64,000 nucleotides of DNA from Gentiana macrophylla. Taxonomy: Eukaryota; Streptophyta; Magnoliopsida; Gentianales; Gentianaceae. The translations under genes were made by a program, and so were the position numbers. The first letter of the stretch is position 1, and every line of letters starts with the position of its first letter. The stretch covers positions 40,186,806 to 40,250,805 of the forward strand of contig CM047810.1 of assembly GCA_026214975.1 (NCBI GenBank). The letters are read 5' to 3'. Below are positions 56,950-64,000 of the stretch, piece by piece. The notes beneath the pieces are model-generated. The model was given only the letters and a program-made list of their open reading frames with translations, was not told the DNA's origin and made no database searches.

Positions 56950-58478
56950 ATGGTGTTCACTAGAACCGGAGCAGGTGCTGAAGCATCAGGAGTTCGACGG
57001 GAAAGTCCGACACCAGTTGTTAGAGGCGGTTTTGTGAGGCGTAATCCTTCACCACATCCGAGCCCCACTCACCCTCATCATCGCAACCCCTACACCACGA
57101 TCTCAGCAGGGCTTGTCACCGCGACCTCATCAGGAGCAACGCCCACAATGGCATGTGGGAAGTTCGGGTCAGTTTTCATTGATAAGCGATGTCCCAGCGG
57201 GTTTAGTACCGCCACCAGTGAGCTACCCTCCACCGAGGTATAACTACATCTATGGAGAACCAGGAGAAGCGCCTATACGAGTCACTATAGTGGGAGACAT
57301 TCCACCGATCCACGTACCCTCAAAGAACTAGCATTTATCCACCTCCAGGTGAGTGTTTACCCTCCACCGTGAGCCACCCCGCCACCGATTTTCCATCATC
57401 AGCGAAGATCGGACCTTTTACCCTCCTCCAGTGGGTCATACTCCTCGACCTACTGTACCACCTTCACCCCGTTTTGACCATCATCAAGGCTTTGGTTACC
57501 CACCCTACGGTTTCCACCAACACCAGTACCAGCAACAAGAAATACCTTTTGGATATCCTCCAGTTTATCCACAAGCCCCACCAGTCAGACCGGCACATGA
57601 GCAAGCACCACCGATTGATTGGTATACGAGGTTAAGGAGGAACAAAGTGCAAGACTTCTTTGGGAATGTCGAGCATTCAAAGGCCGAAGAGTAGATAAGG
57701 AGTTTTGAGAAGGCATGTAGGAACATACATGTCCCTGAGACTGAGATGGCACAGTTGGCGGTTAGTTTCCTTTTGGGTGCAGCTGAAGCATGGATAGATG
57801 CTATACAGAGCAGTAATGGTAAAGTGACAGACTGGGAAAGTTTTAAGGCAATGTTTTATAATGAGTATTTTCCAGCGACAGTGCAGACAGACATGGCAAG
57901 TCAATTTTTAAAGCATAAGCAAGGTAATTACATGACATTATCACAAAGACACCAACAAGTTTAATGAGTTGGGAAGGTTCTACCCGAGTTGATGAAGGTA
58001 GAAGAAAGGAAGATGGCCCTATATAAGGAAGGGTTATCGTATCGATCTGATCTGGCATATTAGGTTTCACGGCTAAGAATATGGCTGAACTTCTAAACAA
58101 AGCATTGGAAGTTGAGACCTTCGGGAAGAAGGCCACCGTCGTGATTGGGAATAAAAGAAATTTTGGGACAAGTCAAGGTAATAACCGGGAGCACCGCAAC
58201 AAAACTTCAAGAAGACAACGACCCCTGCAGCGAGTAAACCTCCAACCGAGCACCACTTTGCTCAAGTGCAACAGAATCACTCAGGTGAGTGTAAGGCTAG
58301 AAAACAGCGGTCGCTACTCTCGCGAGAGATTTGGGACATTTTGCAAGAACTTGTCCAACAAAGGGGAGCACGGATAATCGAGAGGCAAGGAAATGGAAGA
58401 GGCGGCCCAAGTCGCCTGGGCTCGATTTTTTTTGCAGTAGATTTGAGATGGCTGAACCAGATGATAATGTCATTTCAG
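56950..58478 (+). pseudogene. Chromovirus gag, several frameshifts
   Basis: A Pro/Gln/Tyr-rich N-terminus (56950-57650, PPPVGHTPRP, HQHQYQQQEIPFGYPPVYP) is followed by the gag core. That core has KVQDFFGNVEHSKAEE, a TAG where a tryptophan is expected (57692-57694), then FEKACRNIHVPETEMAQLAVSFLLGAAEAW, WESFKAMFYNEYFP and SQFLKHKQGNYMTLSQ. A later basic part (58081-58480) ends near DDNVISG just before the intron-like gap. No clear CCHC knuckle survives. Gag would assemble the particle; the breaks make it inactive. Confidence 0.75.
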
Positions 58479-58572
58479 GTACCTTTTGTTTATTTTAATT
58501 TATTTGAGTACTTTTATAGCACGATTTAAATCATGTTGTATTTGTGTTTAAATAAATGAATTCACATCCTAG
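58479..58572 (+). other. Intron-like segment between gag and protease
   Basis: 94 bp, starts GTACCTTTTG, ends TTCACATCCTAG, very T-rich. Joining 58478 to 58573 keeps the frame and produces an ISGTIILDN transition typical of the chromovirus protease start. AGGTAC flanks both ends (58477-58482 and 58571-58576), so a small insertion with a 6-bp duplication is the alternative. Confidence 0.5.
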
Positions 58573-61196
58573 GTACAATAATATTAGACAACTTAGCAGT
58601 TACGGCGTTGTTTGATACGGGAGCGTCTAATACTTTTGTGTCAACTAAGATAGCTAAGAAGCTTAACTTACCAACGGAGACCTTAAGAAACACCTTGGAG
58701 ATCACAACACCTTTAGGAAAAGTGACTAAGGTAGCCAAGATGATGCCTCAAGTAGATGTTCGAGTTGGAACGTATCGTTGCAAGAGTGACTTTACGGTTT
58801 TGGACTTTTCAGATTTTGATGTGATTCTTGGAATAGATTGGCTATCCGAGAATTTTGTTCACTTGGATTGTAGAGAAAAGAGAGTGACCTTTAAGATACC
58901 GGGAAAATCAGATAAGACTTATCAGGGAAATGTTTACAAGCCTAGTAAGAAACGTCACCCTATAATTTCAGCAGTTAAGGCAATAAGAGCTTGTCAGAAA
59001 GGTTGTGAAGGCTACTTGTTGTACGCAGTGGATGTGGAACAAGTGAAGCCTGAGTTAGAGGAAACCCCGGTAGTAAAGGAATACCCTGAAGTGTTTCCCG
59101 AAGAGTTACCGGGAAACATGCCGGACAGAGAGATCGAATTCGAGATCAAGTTGATACCAGGAGCGGCGCCAGTTGCTAAGGCACCCTATAGGATGGCACC
59201 GGCTGAATTGAAGGAATTGAAAGCTCAACTTAAGGATATGCTTGAGAGGAATATAATTCAGCCTAGTACTTCACCTTGGGGAGCTCCAGTGTTATTCGTC
59301 AAGAAGAAGGATGGTAGTATGAGGATGTGCGTAGACTACAGAGCATTGAATAACCTCACCATCAAGAATAAATACCCTTTGCCAAGGATTGATGATTTGT
59401 TTAATCAGTTGCAAGGCAAGAGAGTGTTTTCCAAGATTGATCTTAGGTCAGGATATCACCAGTTGAAGATCAAGGTAGCAGACATACCGAAGACGGCTTT
59501 CAGTACGAGGTATGGACATTATGAGTTCTTGGTTATGCCTTTTGGACTCACTAATGCTCCATCTGCATTTATGGATTTGATGCAGCGTGTTTTCATGCCA
59601 TATTTGGATAAGTTTGTGATAGTATTCATAGACGACATCTTAGTATACTCTAAGGATGAGAAGGAACATGAAGAACACTTAAGGATAGTGTTGGAGACTT
59701 TGAAGAAGAACCAGTTGTATGCTAAGTTCTCTAAGTGTGCCTTTTGGTTGGATCAGGTGAGTTTCTTGGGTCATGTCATTTCTGGAGATGGCATTATGGT
59801 TGATCCTGCAAAGATTGAAGCAGTTGAGAAGTGGTCCAGACCAACTACCGTTTCAGAGGTTAGAAGTTTTCTCGGTTTGGCTGGCTATTATAGGAAATTT
59901 GTGCAAGACTTCTCGAAGATAGCTACACCACTTACCCGGCTCACTCAAAAGAATGTAAAGTTCGAGTGGACCAGTGAGTGTGAAGAGGCTTTTCAGACGT
60001 TGAAGAAGAAGTTGACTACAGCCCCGGTTTTGGCAGTTCCGGAGATCTTTGATAATTATGACGTTTACACAGATGCTTCGGGACAAGGTTTGGGTTGTGT
60101 GTTGATGCAGGGAGGGAAGGTAATTGCTTATGCATCTAGACAGTTGAAGGTGCATGAGAAGAATTACCCAACCCACGACTTGGAGTTAGCAGCAGTTGTG
60201 TTTGCCTTGAAGATTTGGAGGCACTATTTGTATGGAGTTAAGGCCAGGATCTTCACAGATCACAAGAGCTTGAAGTATTTCTTTACCCAAGAAAATCTGA
60301 ATATGAGACAAAGGAGATGGTTAGAGTTTGTAAAGGATTATGACTTGGATATTCAGTACCATCCGGGCAAAGCAAATGTAGTAGCCGATGCTTTGAGTAG
60401 GAAACCAGTGTTTGCGGTTTCAAGTGTTGAAGTTGTTGTAGAGAGGTTAGATGGGCTGCAGATCCGGAGTTTTGATCAGATTGAAGACCGGCAGTTTATG
60501 GCACCGTTGTTAGCGAGGTCCGAGTTGATGGATGACATTCGGGAAAAGCAAGACGAAGACCCAGTTTTGGTTGACTTGAAGCGAGTTGCAAGAGAAAAGC
60601 CCACAGTGGGTTACGTGTTAGACAAGAATGGAAATCTTTGGTACCAGGATCGTTTGTGTGTGCCTAAAGTTGGTGATTTAAGACAGAGAGTCATGGAGGA
60701 GGCACATAGGATTGCTTTTGCAGTCCATCCGGGAGCCACTAAAATGTACAGAGACTTGAAGGAAAGGTTTTGGTGGCCCTCGATGAAACTGGAGATAGCT
60801 AAGTTTGTGGCAGAGTGTGATATCTGTCAGAAAGTTAAGGCAGAGCACAGAAGACCAGGAGGAATGCTTAAGCCGTTAGATATCCCTGAATGGAAGTGGG
60901 ATAAGATTACGATGGATTTCATCACCGGTTTACCTAAGACAAGAGGCGGTCATGATGCGATTTGGGTGATTGTGGATAGATTGACCAAATCCGCTCATTT
61001 CTTACCATATAAGGTTGATATGCCCTTGAAGAAGATGACGACACTATACTTGGATAATATAGTGAAGTTACACGGAGTACCTATCTCGATAGTTTCGGAT
61101 CGTGATTCGAGGTTCGTCAGTCGGTTTTGGAAAAGTTTGCAAGTAGCTTTTGGAACCAAGTTGGATTTGAGTCTGACCTTTCATCCAGAGATGTGA
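58573..61196 (+). pseudogene. Chromovirus pol: protease, RT, RNase H and integrase N-terminal part
   Basis: An open frame of about 870 residues without an internal stop; no ATG opens it, as expected for the 3' part of a gag-pol reading frame. Numbering from 58608: protease DTGAS at 3-7 and VILGIDWL near 73; RT with [11 protein letters not shown] near 237, RSGYHQLKI near 281 and catalytic FIDD at 340-343; RNase H with TDAS (D489) and [11 protein letters not shown]; integrase HHCC finger ([10 protein letters not shown]...CDICQ, about 700-745) and the first two catalytic Asp at 770 and 831. A +1 frameshift at about 61184-61192, just before the third catalytic residue, ends the frame. Otherwise all enzymes look complete, which points to a recent insertion. 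Confidence 0.9.
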
Positions 61197-61986
61197 TGGA
61201 CAATCTGAGAGGACTATCCAAACACTTGAAGATATGTTGAGAGCTTGTGTTTTGGAAGTAGGCGGATCATGGGATGATTACCTACCTGTGGCGGAGTTTG
61301 CCTACAACAACAGTTATCATGCAAGTATAGACATGCCGCCGTTTGAAGCTTTGTATGGAAGAAGATGTAGAACGCCGCTGTTTTGGGATGAAGTCGGGGA
61401 GAGACAAGTCACCGGGCCGGAGTTGGTTGAGCAAGCTAAAGAGAGAGTTCAGTTGGTTAAGAAGAATCTAAAGGCAGCTCAAGATAGACAGAAAAGTTGG
61501 GCAGATGTTAGAAGAAGACCCCTCGAGTTTGAAGTTGGTGAAAGAGTGTATCTACGAGCTTCACCAATGAAGGGAGTGAAACGTTTTGGACAAAAAGGAA
61601 AGCTAAGCCCAAGGTATGTTGGTCCTTTTGAGATTCTGGAAAGAATTGGACCGTTGGTTTACAAGCTTAAGTTATCGGAATCAATGTCAAGAGTCCACAA
61701 CGTGTTTCATGTTTCGATGTTGAAGAAGTGTTTGACCAAGACGGATGTTGAGACTACGGTTGATCCGGAGATTTTTCAAGACAATCTTTCGTATGATGAG
61801 ACACCGATCAGAATTTTGGACCGGAAGGAAAAGATGATTAAGAGAAGGATGATTCCTTTGGTTACGGTGCAATGGAGCAATCATTCACCGGATGAAGCTA
61901 CTTGGGAAGTTGAGGCGATATGATCGTGAGTTTCAGATTTTATGGACTTACAGGTATGTTCTAGTTTCGAGGACGAAACTCCTTTT
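61197..61986 (+). pseudogene. Chromovirus integrase C-terminal part with chromodomain-like tail
   Basis: It continues integrase after the frameshift. The catalytic Glu region (GQSER-type, 61198-61213) lies in this frame. Then come WDDYLPVAEFAYNNSYHASI, PFEALYGRRCRTPL and the GPY/F module (KLSPRYVGPFEILERIG). The tail VHNVFHVSMLKK...PIRILDRKEKMIKRRMIPLVTVQW...DEATWEVE is a Tekay/Del-type chromodomain, thought to steer integration to particular chromatin. A second frame change near 61915 separates the last residues (RYDREFQILW). Confidence 0.85.
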
Positions 61987-61999
61987 AAGGGGGAAGGAA
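61987..61999 (+). promoter_or_regulatory. Chromovirus polypurine tract
   Basis: AAGGGGGAAGGAA lies immediately before the 3' LTR start at 62000. Confidence 0.9.
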
Positions 62000-64000
62000 T
62001 GTAATATTCCGATTTTCGGGAAAGGGCAGACGTGTCATTTTGCGAAAACAGAATATCGGGTTCGGTTCCTTTTAATCGGAGTTTAAGTATTGGTTAAATT
62101 ATACATATATTTTTCGAGATATGTATATACATTAAGGAAAAGAAAATCTGATTAGTAAGGGTGATTAAGGAAAATCAGTGATTAGGTAATAATTGGGATT
62201 TTTCCTATTTAAGGAAAAAATAAACCTAATCACTCCCCTAACTTAATCATATTTTCAATCCTCGATATTTTTTGCTTTCTGCGTGTGAGCTTGAGAGAAA
62301 GAGGTGAGATACTTTCATCGATATCCGAGTCGATTCTTGATCGCTTTCGATTTTGAGAGAAGCGCCGGAATCGTCGTGAAAAGGCGGCGCGTTTCGATGA
62401 TCGAAAGTTAAAGCTTTGGATAAGGTATGAATTTCGCCCCAAGAATTTGTTTTGATCGTTTATGGTGATCTTTTGTTCGTAGAATCGTAGTTTGATCGTT
62501 TTAGAAGCCTTTGATCGATTTTAATTCGTTTTTGGGATTGGTCATCTAGGTGGTTGTGTAAAAGACTCTGTTTTGCTACAGAATTTCGGAGTTGAAGATT
62601 GAAATTTTTGCTTGTTCAGGTAAGAAGGTCTTCCTACACGTTAATTATGGCTTATAGGGTTTAAGTTGTGATTTTGTTGAGATTATGATAAAGTATAAGG
62701 GTATTCAACTGTATTAAATTGGCTATTGTTGAAGTTATTTTTTATAAATGTTGCTGCTATGTTTGCCGAGAAGCAGCTGTTGTTGTCGAAGAAAGATGAT
62801 GTTATTTTATTATTATTTTTTATATATGAAATCTTCCAATTGCCGTAAATGATGCCGGAAATAGAAAGAGAGAGAGGTCGTTCGGTCAATTAGCAAGTAG
62901 AAGGGTTGCTTGCTTTCGGTTGTGCAGGTCTATTATAATTTATCTTTAGGTTTAGAATAGTACTTGGCCCAATTAGTAGCAGGAGATAGAATGTGTAATA
63001 TTTATTTATTTATTATGTTTCTTTGTTTCACCTTTTCTTTGATATACAAATTTTGTTTTAGTATTATGTTTAGTCTTGGACAACATTGAGGTTGTAGGTT
63101 CCCAGCAGAAACAAAAAAAAGGTCGGCTATCTATAAACTAAATAAAATAAAATAAATAAATAGTAGGGATATTAAGCTTGTAGCAGTGTTATACTTCTGC
63201 GTAGTAACTATGTGTGTGGTACCATTCTTTCCAGGAAAGAAAATTATAGTATATATAGTCGTGTGTGCTATTGCGTTGTGCAGGTTTCATTCCCGAAAAT
63301 CTAAATGTATGATTTGGTAGATGATAATTACATGGTAAAATGTTATATTGAATGATACTGTATCAAAAGAGCTTAAATAAAATTAAATGAAAACGAACAA
63401 GCTTCGATTGAACTTCTGATTCGTTCAGTTAAAACACCGAATGTACTCTTAAAGGGAGTTGAAGTTCGGATCCGTCAGAAGGGCATGAAAGGGCTTGTGC
63501 TTTGATGAATTAGAATTCATCAATGTCTGTGTAATTGATAGGATGTGATGTTTAGCTGTCTAAGTGAGGGAGTAGAGTCGTTAAGGTGAGCTTTTATGCT
63601 GAAAACTCTTAGGTGGCTAGTTAATTCACCTTAATAAGTACATAAGTGTAGTAAAAGCTAAAACGTCATCTATTCTCGGTTAGGCACTGATTCGTATCGG
63701 CGATGTGATACGTTCAGTAAAAGCGAACAACGCTGCTGGCCTATAAACGGCTAAATGGCAGTGGAGGAAATTCGCCGAACGTATATGCATACCGGGGAGA
63801 TCCCGGGACTACTGGTGCTAATCACCGTAGTTGGCAAGTACATCTCGTGGTGGAATTTTCACCATGCATTGTGTCCTTGGGTAATGATGTAACAAAGATA
63901 AGCTAAGCTAGAAACGTATAGTCATGACGTGTTGATGGACATGAAATGAACCCTAGATTGAGTCGGTTTTATAAAGATAACCCTCATAATAAAAATCATT
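62000..64000 (+). mobile_element. Chromovirus 3' LTR, truncated by the window edge
   Basis: It matches 54371 onward with few differences for 2001 bp. About 480 bp of the LTR and the right target duplication lie beyond the window. Confidence 0.92.

Larger units (their letters stand above)
54371..64000 (+). mobile_element. Tekay/Del-like chromovirus (Gypsy), right LTR incomplete
   Basis: 5' LTR 54371-56853, primer site 56856, gag about 56950-58478, 94-bp intron-like gap, pol 58573-61196 and 61197 to about 61970, polypurine tract 61987-61999, 3' LTR from 62000 to the window end. The two LTRs are very similar, so the insertion is the youngest large one here. The left flank is CAATT; the right target duplication lies outside. 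Confidence 0.92.

Noticed and set aside
1..64000. Endogenous pararetrovirus or other integrated virus
   Set aside because: All RT and integrase motifs fit Copia, Gypsy or L1 elements. No movement protein, coat protein or pararetroviral arrangement was seen.

Overview
The window is a block of nuclear DNA from a flowering plant, probably a eudicot. It is AT-rich and built almost entirely of transposable elements. The only gene that looks intact and functional is a plasma-membrane Qa-SNARE syntaxin of the SYP12 group on the minus strand (8055-8981). The plant origin rests on that gene, on LTR elements primed by plant-type tRNA-Asp and tRNA-iMet sites, on a chromodomain-type Gypsy element, and on an L1-type LINE whose first ORF has a DUF4283 fold. 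I cannot name the species.

Layout. 1-7140: remnant of a non-autonomous Copia element. Its right LTR carries a 1.9-kb solo LTR (family X), which itself carries a second X solo LTR with a perfect 5-bp duplication. 7141-9570: syntaxin gene and flanks. 9573-53515: one decayed L1-type LINE read left to right (ORF1, zinc knuckle, endonuclease, reverse transcriptase), split into pieces by later insertions. These are an LTR at 9931; a small hAT element (11845-22995) holding a reversed Athila-like gag-protease element (Z, 12261-22430), which holds an X solo LTR; a Copia-type solo LTR (23510-25213); and a 26.6-kb Gypsy/Athila-like element (G, 25885-52505). G lacks protease, RT and RNase H but keeps an integrase ORF. 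G in turn holds a reversed one-ORF element (P, 30713-37816, itself split by a solo LTR), another X solo LTR, and a tandem LTR-internal-LTR-internal-LTR array of a coding-free element (Y, 41149-50998) inside its right LTR. 54005-64000: a Copia RT/RNase H fragment interrupted by a fairly young Tekay/Del-like chromovirus whose right LTR runs off the window.

Most of these boundaries are supported by TG...CA ends plus perfect 5-bp target duplications (CTCAC, CATGT, ATTAT, ATAGA, ATTTC, ATACT, AAAAC, ACTAC). The order of insertion can therefore be read directly, up to four levels deep.

The most unusual signals are non-coding. (1) Family Y has no protein-coding capacity, but each of its two internal domains keeps five hairpins with one shared loop motif and different, compensating stems, as expected of a conserved RNA structure. 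(2) Six unrelated LTR families carry clustered palindromes, mostly CpG-rich, just upstream of their TATA boxes. (3) Three Athila-like families carry a second copy of their polypurine-tract signature about 1-1.3 kb before the real one. (4) The chromovirus has a 94-bp GT-AG segment that looks like an intron between gag and protease. No virus, toxin gene, CRISPR array, rRNA or functional tRNA gene was seen.
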